DNA from: Mycolicibacterium hodleri
Lineage (GTDB): Bacteria > Actinomycetota > Actinomycetes > Mycobacteriales > Mycobacteriaceae
DNA: 51,595 nt
Direction: 5' to 3'
NCBI RefSeq assembly: GCF_006439015.1
Contig: NZ_RCZG01000025.1
Coordinates: 1-51,595, forward strand
Below the pieces are notes generated by a model. That model was given only the letters and a program-made list of their open reading frames with translations. It was not told where the DNA came from and made no database searches. Position numbers and translations under genes: made by a program. The first letter of the stretch is position 1. Each line of letters opens with the position of its first letter. This document shows, piece by piece, positions 6,816 through 15,670 of this stretch.

Positions 6816-8426
6816 ATGAGTGACGATCTCCTACGCCATCCCATTCACTCCGGGCACCTCACCGTCGGCGCACTCAAGCGTCACCGCGACAAGCCGGTGC
6901 TGTTCCTCGGGGACACCACGCTGACCGGCGGCCAGCTCGCCGAGCGCATCAGCCAGTACGTTCAGGCATTCGAAGCGCTTGGCGCGGGCACCGGCGCGGT
7001 GGTCGGGCTGCTGGCCCTGAACCGGCCCGAGGTCCTGATGATCGTCGGCGCCGGGCAGACGCAGGGGTACCGCCGCGTGGCACTACACCCCCTCGGCTCG
7101 CTGGACGATCACGCGTACGTACTGAGCGACGCCGGTGTCACGTCGCTGATCGTCGATCCGAACCCCATGTTCGTCGAACGGGCGGTCGGGCTGGTGCAGA
7201 AGGTGCCATCGCTCAAGCAGGTCCTGACGATCGGGCCGGTGCCCCAGGAGCTGGCCGACAGCGACGTGCAGGCGGTGGACCTCACCGCCGAGGCGGCCAA
7301 GTACCCGCCCCGCCCGCTGGTGGCCGCGGACCTGGCCCCAGACACCGTCACCGGGCTGGCCTTCACCGGTGGAACGACCGGCAAGCCCAAGGGCGTCATG
7401 ATGACGTCTCAGGCCACCACCACGATGACGACGATCCAGCTCGCCGAGTGGGAATGGCCCGAGAATCCGAAGTTCCTGATGTGCACTCCGCTCTCGCATG
7501 CCGGCGCGGCCTTCTTCCTGCCGACGATCGTCAAGGGCGGCGAGATGGTGGTGCTCGCCAAGTTCGATCCGGCCGAGGTGCTGCGCACCATCGAGGAGCA
7601 GAAGATCACGGCCACCATGCTGGTGCCGTCGATGATCTATGCGTTGATGGACCATCCCGATTCGCACACCCGGGACCTGTCCTCGCTGGAGACCGTCTAC
7701 TACGGCGCGTCCGCGATGAACCCGGTGCGGCTCAAGGAGGCAATCGCCCGATTCGGGCCGATCTTCGCGCAGTACTACGGCCAGTCCGAGGCCCCGATGG
7801 TCATCACCTATCTGGCCAAGGCCGAACACGACGAGAAGCGCCTGACCTCGTGTGGGCGCCCGACGCTGTTCGCCCGGACGGCGCTGCTCGGTGAGGATGG
7901 AAACCCCGTGGCGCAAGGCGAGGTCGGCGAGATCTGTGTCAGCGGTCCGCTGCTGTCCGGGGGCTACCTGAACAAGCCGGAGGCGACGGCGGAGACCTTC
8001 CGCGACGGGTGGATGCACACCGGCGACCTCGCCCGCGAAGACGAGGACGGCTTCTGGTTCATCGTCGACCGCACCAAGGACATGATCGTCACCGGCGGCT
8101 TCAACGTGTTCCCGCGGGAAGTGGAAGACGTTGTCGCCGAACATCCTTCGGTGGCACAGGTCTGCGTGATCGGGACCCCCGACGAGAAGTGGGGCGAGGC
8201 CGTCACCGCCGTCGTGGTGCTGCGTCCGGACGTGGCGACCGACGACGCGTCGATCGCCACGATGACCGCCGAGATCCAGGCCGCCGTCAAGGACCGCAAG
8301 GGCTCGGTGCAGTCGCCGAAGCAGGTCGTCGTCGTCGACTCGGTACCGGTGACGGCGCTGGGGAAGCCGGACAAGAAGGCCGTGCGGAAGCAGTTCTGGG
8401 AGGGCGCGGAGCGCGCGATCGGCTGA
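6816..8426 (+). CDS. fadD8: Fatty-acid-CoA ligase FadD8
   Basis: A 536-residue AMP-forming acyl-CoA ligase. From memory it is nearly colinear with M. tuberculosis FadD8 from the first residues (MSDDLLRHPIHSGHL) to the end. The adenylate motif FTGGTTGKPKG is near residue 183, with YGQSEAP, MHTGDLAREDEDGF, DRTKDMIVTGGFNVFPREVE and the C-terminal catalytic Lys in ALGKPDKKAVR. A KstR-type operator directly upstream suggests induction with sterol catabolism genes. The substrate is not proven; a sterol-side-chain or ring-derived acid is an inference from that site. Confidence 0.95.
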   Translation: MSDDLLRHPIHSGHLTVGALKRHRDKPVLFLGDTTLTGGQLAERISQYVQAFEALGAGTGAVVGLLALNRPEVLMIVGAGQTQGYRRVALHPLGSLDDHAYVLSDAGVTSLIVDPNPMFVERAVGLVQKVPSLKQVLTIGPVPQELADSDVQAVDLTAEAAKYPPRPLVAADLAPDTVTGLAFTGGTTGKPKGVMMTSQATTTMTTIQLAEWEWPENPKFLMCTPLSHAGAAFFLPTIVKGGEMVVLAKFDPAEVLRTIEEQKITATMLVPSMIYALMDHPDSHTRDLSSLETVYYGASAMNPVRLKEAIARFGPIFAQYYGQSEAPMVITYLAKAEHDEKRLTSCGRPTLFARTALLGEDGNPVAQGEVGEICVSGPLLSGGYLNKPEATAETFRDGWMHTGDLAREDEDGFWFIVDRTKDMIVTGGFNVFPREVEDVVAEHPSVAQVCVIGTPDEKWGEAVTAVVVLRPDVATDDASIATMTAEIQAAVKDRKGSVQSPKQVVVVDSVPVTALGKPDKKAVRKQFWEGAERAIG

Positions 8427-8481
8427 GTCTGGCCGGCTCTGCGACCGCTCGCCCGGCGACACGCATGGCAATCTGGGCACC

Positions 8482-9672
8482 GTGCATGTCGATCAGCAGG
8501 ACGACCGAATGGTCGTCGCCGGCGGCACGCTGCTCGCCGTCGCCGTCGTCCTGACTGCGTTGAACCTGCGGCCCGCCGTCACCAGCGTGGCTCCGCTGCT
8601 CGGTGACATGCGGGACGAGCTGGGGACCTCGGCGACCTGGGCTGGGCTCCTCACGACCATGCCGGGGCTGTGCTTCGCCGCCGCCGGGCTGGCCGCGCCA
8701 CGCCTGGCGAACCGCTTCGGCCTCGGGCGCGTCATCTCGATGGCGCTGGTCGTATTGACTGCGGGGCTGGCGATCCGCGCCGTCGACGGCCCATACGTCG
8801 TCATCGGAGCGACGCTGCTTGCGTGTGCGGGCATCGCGTTGGTCAACGTGCTCATCCCCGTCGTGATCAAGGGCTCGTTCCCCACCAGGATCGGCCTCAT
8901 GACCGGCATCTACACCGCTGCGCTTCAGGGCGGCGGTGCGCTGGGGTCGGCAGTGACACCCGGCCTCGAGCAACCGCTGGGCGGCTGGCGCGGGGCGCTT
9001 GCCGCATGGGCGGTGATCGCCGTCATCGCCCTCGCGGCGTGGCTGCCCGCCTCCCGCCGCCATCGCACGTCGTGGGTCGCGTCGACGACGCCGACCGGGC
9101 AACGACGCTCCCTGCTGCGCAGCCGACTCGCGTGGATCGTCACGTTGTTCTTCGGCTGTCAGGCCTTCATGGCCTACATCGTGATGGGGTGGCTGCCGCA
9201 GGTCTTCATCGATCACGGCGTCGGCAAGGTCCAGGCCGGGCTGCTGGTCGGGTTGGTGTCGCTGATCGGCGTGCCCGTCGCGCTGATCATCTCGCCGCTG
9301 GCCGCGCGGTCGGCGAGCCAGAGCGGGTGGATCGTCGCGCTGGGCGTCCTCGGCCTCGGCGGGGCGATCGGCTTGCTTCTCGCGCCGGCCGCGGCCCCAC
9401 TGGTGTGGAGCGTACTGATCGGCGTCGGGATGAGCGCCTTCTCACTCGCGCTCACCGTCATCGCGCTGCGTGCCCGCAACGCCGAGGACACCGCGCAACT
9501 GTCAGGAATGGCACAGGGATTCGGCTATCTGTTCGCGGGTACGGGACCCTTCCTGTTCGGCTTGCTGCATGACCTGTCGGACGACTGGACCATCCCGTTC
9601 GTCATGTTCCTCGCGGTCTACGTCGTCCAGATCGTCGCCGGAGCCGCGGCGGGTCGCGCGCGCTTCGTCTGA
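8482..9672 (+). CDS. MFS transporter, CynX/NimT (cyanate permease-like) family
   Basis: A 396-residue integral membrane protein with about 12 hydrophobic segments. It opens with the family signature ALNLRPAVTSVAPLLGDMRD, and the central cytoplasmic loop is around residues 190-210 (ASTTPTGQRRSLLRS). CynX-type permeases move small anions or nitroimidazoles; the substrate here cannot be told. The start is GTG 8482; fadD8 ends 55 bp upstream on the same strand. The ECF sigma gene begins 13 bp after the stop, so those two are probably co-transcribed. Confidence 0.9.
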   Translation: MHVDQQDDRMVVAGGTLLAVAVVLTALNLRPAVTSVAPLLGDMRDELGTSATWAGLLTTMPGLCFAAAGLAAPRLANRFGLGRVISMALVVLTAGLAIRAVDGPYVVIGATLLACAGIALVNVLIPVVIKGSFPTRIGLMTGIYTAALQGGGALGSAVTPGLEQPLGGWRGALAAWAVIAVIALAAWLPASRRHRTSWVASTTPTGQRRSLLRSRLAWIVTLFFGCQAFMAYIVMGWLPQVFIDHGVGKVQAGLLVGLVSLIGVPVALIISPLAARSASQSGWIVALGVLGLGGAIGLLLAPAAAPLVWSVLIGVGMSAFSLALTVIALRARNAEDTAQLSGMAQGFGYLFAGTGPFLFGLLHDLSDDWTIPFVMFLAVYVVQIVAGAAAGRARFV

Positions 9673-9685
9673 CTACGGTAGGCAT

Positions 9686-10933
9686 GTGCCCCCCTCCGAC
9701 ATCCAGCACACCATCGATGCGGTGTGGCGGATGGAGGCTGCCAAGATCGTCGCGACGCTGACCCGCACGGTCGGTGACGTCGGCATGGCCGAGGACCTCG
9801 CCGCCGATGCCCTCGTCGATGCACTGGAACAGTGGCCGACGACCGGCGTGCCCCGTAACGCGGCCGCCTGGCTGGTGACCGTCGCCAAGCGCAAGGCGAT
9901 CGATCAGTGGCGCCGTCGGGACCGCCTTGACGCCAGATACGCGGCGCTGGCACGCGAGCTGGAGACACGCCCCGGCGAGGCGTGGGACCCCGACCACATC
10001 GACGACGACGTCCTGCGCCTGATGTTCGTCTCCGCGCACCCGGTGCTCTCGCCAGAGGGCCGGGTCGCGTTGACCCTTCGCGTCGTCGGCGGCCTCACCA
10101 CCGACGAGATCGCCCTCGCCTTCCTGGTGCCAAAGGCCACCATCGCGCAGCGCATCGTACGGGCCAAGAAGACGCTCGGGGACGCACGCGTGCCGTTCGA
10201 AGTGCCCGATCCGAGCGAGTATCCGCAACGGCTCTCAGCCGTCCTCAGCGTGATCTACCTGATCTACAACGAGGGCTACTCCGCGTCGTCCGGCCAACGC
10301 TGGATTCGTGACGAATTATGCATGGAGGCAATACGTCTGGGCAGAGTGCTGGCGGCCCTGGTGCCCGACCAAGCCGAGGTGCACGGCCTGGTCGCGCTGA
10401 TGGAATTCCAATCCTCGCGCTTCGGTGCCCGCGTCGAAGCGACCGGACGGCCCGTCCTGCTGGAGGATCAGGACCGGACCAAGTGGGACCGCGCCCAGAT
10501 CGTCCGCGGTACCGTCGCGCTGCAGCGGGCCGCCGAGACCCTGCGCCGCAACGGAATTGGGTGGGGACCGTACGCACTGCAGGCGGCACTGGCCGAGTGT
10601 CACGCCTCCGCACCCAGCGCCGCCGACACCGACTGGTCCCGGATTGTCTCGCTCTACGACGGGCTCAGGCAGATCGCGCCGTCGCCGGTGGTGGAACTCA
10701 ACCGGGCGGTCGCGGTCGCGATGCGGTCGGGACCCGGCCAGGCGCTCACCATCGTCGACCAGATCAGCGGCCTCGCCGACTCCTACCTCCTGCCCAGCGT
10801 GCGGGGCGAACTGCTGGCGCGACTGGACAGGAAGGCCGAAGCGGCCGACGAGTTCACCCGCGCCGCAGGCCTGGCGACCAACGACCGCGAGCGGGAACTC
10901 CTCCTCGACAAGGCAGAAAGGGTCAGGACATGA
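9686..10933 (+). CDS. ECF RNA polymerase sigma factor, ECF42-like with long C-terminal extension
   Basis: A 415-residue protein. Sigma region 2 covers about residues 5-80 (IVATLTRTVGDVGMAEDLAA through VAKRKAIDQWRRR). The linker has DDDVLRLMFVSAHPVLS, and region 4 spans about 130-180 (GGLTTDEIALAFLVPKATIA). Then comes a helical, TPR-like extension of over 200 residues starting YLIYNEGYSASSG. That layout is characteristic of the ECF42 group, which lacks a classic anti-sigma factor and is usually linked to DGPF genes. GTG 9686 is taken as the start after the MFS stop; the frame further upstream is the MFS gene read out of frame. The HAD gene overlaps its stop by 4 bp. Confidence 0.9.
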   Translation: MPPSDIQHTIDAVWRMEAAKIVATLTRTVGDVGMAEDLAADALVDALEQWPTTGVPRNAAAWLVTVAKRKAIDQWRRRDRLDARYAALARELETRPGEAWDPDHIDDDVLRLMFVSAHPVLSPEGRVALTLRVVGGLTTDEIALAFLVPKATIAQRIVRAKKTLGDARVPFEVPDPSEYPQRLSAVLSVIYLIYNEGYSASSGQRWIRDELCMEAIRLGRVLAALVPDQAEVHGLVALMEFQSSRFGARVEATGRPVLLEDQDRTKWDRAQIVRGTVALQRAAETLRRNGIGWGPYALQAALAECHASAPSAADTDWSRIVSLYDGLRQIAPSPVVELNRAVAVAMRSGPGQALTIVDQISGLADSYLLPSVRGELLARLDRKAEAADEFTRAAGLATNDRERELLLDKAERVRT

Positions 10934-11616
10934 CCACCACGCGCGCGGTGCTCTTCGACTTCTCCGGCACCCTGTTCCGGCTCGAGGAGGACGACAGCTG
11001 GTTCACCGACATCCGGGTCGACGAACGCGCCATCGACGGCCACGTCCAAGCCGAACTCATGCGGCGGTTGACCGCACCCACGGGCGCGTCGGTCGAGATG
11101 GACGAGCAGGCGCACCAAGCCTGGGTGAACCGCGACCTCGCGCCGCATCTACATCGCGAGGCCTACCTACACGTGCTCCGCGAATCCGGCCTGGCCGACC
11201 ACCACGCGAAATCGTTGTACGACAAGGTGATCGACCCGATCAGTTGGAGCCCCTATCCCGACACCGCGGCGGTGCTCGCCGGGCTGCACAGCCAAGGCAT
11301 CCGCACGGCGGTCGTGTCGAACATCGCGTTCGACGTGAGGCCGGCGTTCACCCGGCTTGGCGCCGCCGAGGACGTCGACCAATTCGTGCTGTCGTTCGAA
11401 GTGGGCGCCGTGAAGCCCTCCCCCGAGATCTTCCAGACGGCGTTGGCACGCTTGGGCGTTCCCGCCGAGGAGACGCTGATGGTCGGCGACAGCGAGGAGG
11501 CAGATGGCGGTGCCGTCGGCGTGGGATGCCGGTTCGCGCTCGTCGATCCACTGCCCACCGAGCAACGGCCGGACGGCCTGGTCGCAGCTCTCCGCGCCTC
11601 GGGCATCGCGGTCTAG
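10930..11616 (+). CDS. HAD-superfamily hydrolase with DFSGT motif
   Basis: A 228-residue HAD hydrolase. Motif I is LFDFSGTLF near residues 8-16; the nucleophile Asp is present, but the usual second Asp (DxDGT) is Ser. Motif II is VVSNIAF, motif III is the Lys of VGAVKPSPEIF, and motif IV is VGDSEEADGG, followed by the subfamily I end. The ATG overlaps the sigma-factor stop (ATGA), so translation is coupled. The family dephosphorylates small metabolites or performs dehalogenation. The missing acid/base Asp argues for slower or altered phosphoryl chemistry. The substrate is unknown. Confidence 0.9.
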   Translation: MTTTRAVLFDFSGTLFRLEEDDSWFTDIRVDERAIDGHVQAELMRRLTAPTGASVEMDEQAHQAWVNRDLAPHLHREAYLHVLRESGLADHHAKSLYDKVIDPISWSPYPDTAAVLAGLHSQGIRTAVVSNIAFDVRPAFTRLGAAEDVDQFVLSFEVGAVKPSPEIFQTALARLGVPAEETLMVGDSEEADGGAVGVGCRFALVDPLPTEQRPDGLVAALRASGIAV

Positions 11617-11642
11617 GCTCACGGGATGGTCGAGGACGACAG

Positions 11643-12467
11643 GTGATCTCCAGTGCCGAGGACGGTTCCGCCGACGGCGTACATCCCGACGTTCAGCCCG
11701 ACCTCGAGCAGCGCGTGGAAGAGGACACCTTCGACCGCGCCGTCGACGAGGGACGCCAACGACTCGGACGCTCCTGGGTCCAACTGCTCACGACCGGCTT
11801 CCTCGGTGGGTTCGACGTCGGGGTCGGCGTCCTGGCCCTGCTGTTGGTCCAGCAGCTGACCCACAACCCCCTGATGTCGGGGCTCGCCTTCTCCGCGGGC
11901 TTCATCTCCTTGACGCTGGCCCGCAGCGAGCTGTTCACGGAGAACTTCCTGGTGCCCGTTACCGCGGTGGTGGCCAAGGAGGGCACCCCGCGTGCGCTAT
12001 ACCGCCTCTGGGGCACCACGCTGGCCACCAACCTCGTTGCGGGATGGCTCCTCTCCGCGCTGTTGATGGCGGCGTTCCCCTCGCTGGGCGACACCGCGAT
12101 CGAGACCGCCGGTCACTACATCGAACTGGGCATCACCTGGCACGCGTTCGCGCTCGCCGTCGTGGGCGGCATGTTGATCACCGTCATGACCTACCTGCAG
12201 CACTCGACCGAGTCCGACGGGGTGCGCCTGGTCCCGGCCGTGATCATCGGCACCGTGGTGTCCATCGGCCACGTCAACCACGCCGTCGTCGCGTCATTGA
12301 TGTGCTTCGCCGCGCTGGTGGCGGGCGCGCCGTTCGGCTACGCCGACTGGGCGGGCATGGCCGCCCTGGCGATCGTCGGCAACATGCTCGGCGGGCTGGG
12401 GCTGGTCACCGTACTGCGGCTCCTGCAGGTTCCGCACAAGGTCATCGAGGCGCGCGAGGACGGCTGA
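11643..12467 (+). CDS. Formate/nitrite transporter (FNT) family membrane protein
   Basis: A 274-residue protein with an acidic N-terminal tail of about 30 residues, then six hydrophobic segments. FLGGFDVGVGVLALLLVQQL, FSAGFISLTLARSELFTENF and VVSIGHVNHAVVASLMCFAA match the YfdC-like branch of FNT channels. These form pentamers that pass small monovalent anions. GTG 11643 is used; the upstream part of the long frame overlaps the HAD and sigma genes out of frame and is not real. It lies 26 bp after the HAD gene and 24 bp before menB, so the five genes from the sigma factor may form one transcript. Confidence 0.85.
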   Translation: MISSAEDGSADGVHPDVQPDLEQRVEEDTFDRAVDEGRQRLGRSWVQLLTTGFLGGFDVGVGVLALLLVQQLTHNPLMSGLAFSAGFISLTLARSELFTENFLVPVTAVVAKEGTPRALYRLWGTTLATNLVAGWLLSALLMAAFPSLGDTAIETAGHYIELGITWHAFALAVVGGMLITVMTYLQHSTESDGVRLVPAVIIGTVVSIGHVNHAVVASLMCFAALVAGAPFGYADWAGMAALAIVGNMLGGLGLVTVLRLLQVPHKVIEAREDG

Positions 12468-12491
12468 CGTCGCCGCTCTACAGTCATCTGC

Positions 12492-13406
12492 GTGAGTGCT
12501 GACAACCCGTTCGACCCGACCGTGTGGCAGCCCGTCAAGGGTTTCGAGCTGACCGACATCACCTATCACCGCCACGTCGTCGACGGGGTCGCCAAGCCGA
12601 CGGTGCGAATCGCCTTCGACCGGCCCGAGGTCCGCAACGCCTTCCGACCACACACCGTCGACGAGCTCTACCGCACTCTCGACCACGCCAGGATGTCCAA
12701 CGACGTCGGCGTGATCCTGCTGACCGGCAACGGTCCCTCGGAGAAGGACGGCGGTTGGGCCTTCTGCTCCGGCGGAGACCAACGCATCCGCGGCCGCACC
12801 GGCTACCAGTACGCCGCGGGCGAGACGGCCGACACCGTCGATCCAGCACAGGCGGGCCGGTTGCACATCCTCGAGGTACAGCGCCTAATCCGATTCATGC
12901 CGAAGCCGGTCATCTGCCTGGTCAACGGCTGGGCTGCCGGTGGTGGGCACAGCCTGCACGTGGTGTGCGACCTGACGCTGGCCAGCCGCGAGCACGCCCG
13001 CTTCAAGCAGACCGACGCCGACGTCGGCAGCTTCGACGGCGGCTACGGCAGCGCGTACCTCGCCCGCCAGACGGGCCAGAAGTTCGCCCGCGAGATCTTC
13101 TTCCTCGGCAGGCCGTACACCGCCGAGCAGATGTACGCGATGGGCGCCGTCAACGAGGTCGTCGACCATGCCGAGCTGGAAACCGTTGCGCTGCAATGGG
13201 CCCACGAGATCAACGGCAAGTCACCGCAGGCCGTCAGGATGCTCAAGTTCGCGTTCAATCTGCTCGACGACGGGCTCGTCGGGCAGCAGATCTTCGCCGG
13301 CGAGGCCACGCGACTGGCCTACATGACCGACGAGGCGGTCGAAGGCCGGGACGCCTTCCTAGAGAAGCGCGATCCCGACTGGTCTACGTTCCCGCGCTAC
13401 TTCTAG
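12492..13406 (+). CDS. menB: 1,4-dihydroxy-2-naphthoyl-CoA synthase MenB
   Basis: A 304-residue crotonase-fold enzyme that closes the ring of O-succinylbenzoyl-CoA to dihydroxynaphthoyl-CoA in menaquinone synthesis. Visible signatures are EVRNAFRP, the substrate loop with FCSGGDQRIRGRTGYQY, the oxyanion-hole motif NGWAAGGGHSLHVVCDL and the catalytic Asp of VGSFDGGYGSAYLARQ (D182 from this start). The C-terminal helix ends RDPDWSTFPRYF, as in actinobacterial MenB. The start is GTG 12492. In M. tuberculosis this gene (Rv0548c) sits next to homologues of genes found further right here. The downstream gene starts 11 bp later. Confidence 0.97.
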   Translation: MSADNPFDPTVWQPVKGFELTDITYHRHVVDGVAKPTVRIAFDRPEVRNAFRPHTVDELYRTLDHARMSNDVGVILLTGNGPSEKDGGWAFCSGGDQRIRGRTGYQYAAGETADTVDPAQAGRLHILEVQRLIRFMPKPVICLVNGWAAGGGHSLHVVCDLTLASREHARFKQTDADVGSFDGGYGSAYLARQTGQKFAREIFFLGRPYTAEQMYAMGAVNEVVDHAELETVALQWAHEINGKSPQAVRMLKFAFNLLDDGLVGQQIFAGEATRLAYMTDEAVEGRDAFLEKRDPDWSTFPRYF

Positions 13407-13417
13407 GGCGACGAGCC

Positions 13418-15580
13418 ATGGCCGAGAAGATCGACGAGTACTTCACCGCGACGCTCACAGCGCTCCCCGCGGGGACGCACCACGTCGTCGACCGGGGCGA
13501 TCCGATCGACCCGACGTCGGCCCTGACCGTCCAGGACGTCCTCGACCTGTTCGACTCCCAACTCGGTAGCAGACACCTCGACCTGGCGGCCCGCTGGCTG
13601 CGCTCCCACGGCAAGGGCTTCTACACGATCGGTTCGTCGGGCCACGAAGGCAACGCCGCCGTGGCCGCCGCGCTCCGTCCCACCGATCCCGCACTGCTGC
13701 ACTACCGTTCGGGCGGGTTCTTCCTACAGCGGGCCAGGCAGGTGGACGGAACCGACCCCGTGCGCGACGTGTTGCTCGGACTCTGCGGGGCGACCGACGA
13801 CCCGATCAGCGGCGGCAGACACAAGGTGTTCGGCCGCCACGACCTCAACGTCATTCCGCAGACCTCTACCATCGCGTCCCACCTTCCGCGCGCGGTGGGG
13901 GTGGCCTTCTCGATCGGCCGGGCCGCCAAACTCGGCGTCCACACGCCGTGGCCACGCGACGCCGTCACCGTGTGCAGCTTTGGCGATGCGTCGGCGAACC
14001 ACTCCACCGCCGTGGGTGCCATCAACACCGCGACTCACGCTGCCTACCAAGGGCTTCCGCTTCCGCTGCTGTTCGTCTGCGAGGACAACGGGATCGGCAT
14101 CAGCACCAGGACGCCGACGGGCTGGATCGCCGCGAACTTCGGCAGCCGCGAAGGTCTGCAGTACTTCACCGCCGACGGATCCGACGTCGTAGACACCCAT
14201 GCCGTCACCACGGCTGCCGCCGACTGGGTGCGCAGGCACCGCCGACCGGCGTTCCTGCACCTGCGCACGGTGCGACTGATGGCCCACGCCGGCTCCGACG
14301 TCGAAGCGGCCTACCGCACCCCCGCGGAGATCGCTGCGGACTACGAACGCGACCCAGTCCTGGGAACGGCGAAACTGTTGGTCGCGCAGGGTATGTCGCC
14401 GTTGGAGGTGCTCGACCTCTACGAGGCCAAGCGCGCGGAGGTGATCGGGATCGCCGAAGAGGTTGCCGATCTCCCCCGATTGGACAGTGCCGCAGCGGTG
14501 ATGCGGCCGCTACGCGACGTCATCGATGATGCCGCCGCTATCGCACCCCCCGGCACCGGTGCCGACGACGGTGACACCCCGCTGACGTTGGCCCAATCGA
14601 TCAATCGCGCCCTGCTCGACGTGCTGTCCGAGTATCCCGGGGCAATGGTGTTCGGCGAGGACGTGGCGCGCAAGGGCGGTGTGTACGGCGTCACCCGCGG
14701 ACTCGCCCAGAAGTCTGGTCCGGCAAGGGTCTTCGACACCCTCCTCGACGAGCAGGCCATCCTCGGACTGGCACTCGGCGCTGGACTCGCCGGACTGCTT
14801 CCCATTCCCGAGATCCAATACCTCGCCTATCTGCACAACGCTGCCGACCAGATCCGCGGCGAGGGCGCCACGCTGCAGTTCTTCGCCGACCGGCAGTACC
14901 GCAACCCCATGGTCGTTCGCATCGCAGGCTACGGCTACCAGAAGGGGTTCGGCGGGCACTTCCACAACGACAACGCCGTCGGGGCCCTACGCGACATCCC
15001 CGGGATCATCGTCGCCTCTCCGTCGCGTCCCGACGACGCCGCCGCCATGATGCGGACGTGTGCCGCGGCGGCTGACGCCGCGGGCGCCCTCTGCGTCTTC
15101 CTGGAACCCATTGCGCTGTATCACGTTCGGGATCTGTACGAGAGTGGTGACGACCAATGGGTGTCACGGTATCCGACCTCGGTCGTGCCGATCGGCCGCG
15201 CGCGCACCTACGGCGACGGCACGGACCTGACGATCGTCACGTTCGGCAACGGCGTGCCGATGAGCCTCCGCGTGGCGCGTCGGCTCGATGATGCGGGGAT
15301 CTCGGTCAGGGTCGTCGACATGCGTTGGCTGGCACCACTTCCCGTGGCAGACATCATGCGCGAGGCGAACGCCACCGGCCGGACGCTGGTGGTGGACGAG
15401 ACGAGGGCATCCGGCGGGGTCGCCGAGGGCGTACTGGCCGCGCTGATCGACGGCTGCTACACCGGAGCCATGGCGCGGGTCGCCAGTGCGGACAGCTTCA
15501 TCCCGCTCGGCGACGCGGCGCTGAAGGTGCTGCTGTCCGAGGAGCAGATCGAGGCGGCCGCCCACGAGCTCCTCCCCTGA
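13418..15580 (+). CDS. Fused alpha-beta 2-oxoacid dehydrogenase E1 (ThDP enzyme)
   Basis: A 720-residue thiamine-diphosphate enzyme. Residues ~30-370 are an E1-alpha domain, with ThDP motif FGDASANHSTAVGAIN near 189 ending CEDNGIGIS. Residues ~388-720 are an E1-beta domain (TLAQSINRALLDVLSEYPG, FGEDVARKGGVYGVT, then the transketolase C-terminal domain). Such proteins decarboxylate 2-oxoacids and normally pass the acyl group to a lipoyl E2; no E2 or E3 gene is in the window. It sits 11 bp after menB. Fusion of alpha and beta chains is known but less common than separate genes. The oxoacid cannot be told. A 53-nt hairpin repeat starts right after the stop. Confidence 0.92.
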   Translation: MAEKIDEYFTATLTALPAGTHHVVDRGDPIDPTSALTVQDVLDLFDSQLGSRHLDLAARWLRSHGKGFYTIGSSGHEGNAAVAAALRPTDPALLHYRSGGFFLQRARQVDGTDPVRDVLLGLCGATDDPISGGRHKVFGRHDLNVIPQTSTIASHLPRAVGVAFSIGRAAKLGVHTPWPRDAVTVCSFGDASANHSTAVGAINTATHAAYQGLPLPLLFVCEDNGIGISTRTPTGWIAANFGSREGLQYFTADGSDVVDTHAVTTAAADWVRRHRRPAFLHLRTVRLMAHAGSDVEAAYRTPAEIAADYERDPVLGTAKLLVAQGMSPLEVLDLYEAKRAEVIGIAEEVADLPRLDSAAAVMRPLRDVIDDAAAIAPPGTGADDGDTPLTLAQSINRALLDVLSEYPGAMVFGEDVARKGGVYGVTRGLAQKSGPARVFDTLLDEQAILGLALGAGLAGLLPIPEIQYLAYLHNAADQIRGEGATLQFFADRQYRNPMVVRIAGYGYQKGFGGHFHNDNAVGALRDIPGIIVASPSRPDDAAAMMRTCAAAADAAGALCVFLEPIALYHVRDLYESGDDQWVSRYPTSVVPIGRARTYGDGTDLTIVTFGNGVPMSLRVARRLDDAGISVRVVDMRWLAPLPVADIMREANATGRTLVVDETRASGGVAEGVLAALIDGCYTGAMARVASADSFIPLGDAALKVLLSEEQIEAAAHELLP

Positions 15581-15633
15581 GCGATTCGTGCACACGAACC
15601 CGCGATGAGCGCGGGTGCACGTGCACAAATCGC
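15581..15633. repeat. 53-nt dispersed palindromic (REP-like) element, copy 1
   Basis: Outer arms 15581-15593 and 15621-15633 are complementary at 12 of 13 positions, and inner arms 15598-15604 and 15610-15616 are perfect around the loop ATGAG. It begins at the base after the E1 gene's TGA. Copy 2 at 31648-31700 is identical at 47 of 53 positions by hand count. It could form a transcript-end hairpin. Confidence 0.85.
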
Positions 15634-15670
15634 GGGGGTGGTGGGCGGCGGCAGCGTTCGGTGAGCGATA

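Noticed and set aside
8108..8121. AACGTGTT inside fadD8 as a second KstR site
   Set aside because: The outer consensus bases do not match and it lies within coding sequence.
10425..11640. N-terminal 400 residues of a 680-residue frame ending at the FNT channel
   Set aside because: This stretch is the sigma-factor and HAD genes read in another frame; composition is Arg/Pro-rich and without any domain. Only 11643-12467 is real.
12524..13400. Frame continuous with the E1 enzyme but upstream of ATG 13418
   Set aside because: It is menB read out of frame; E1 homology begins after 13418.
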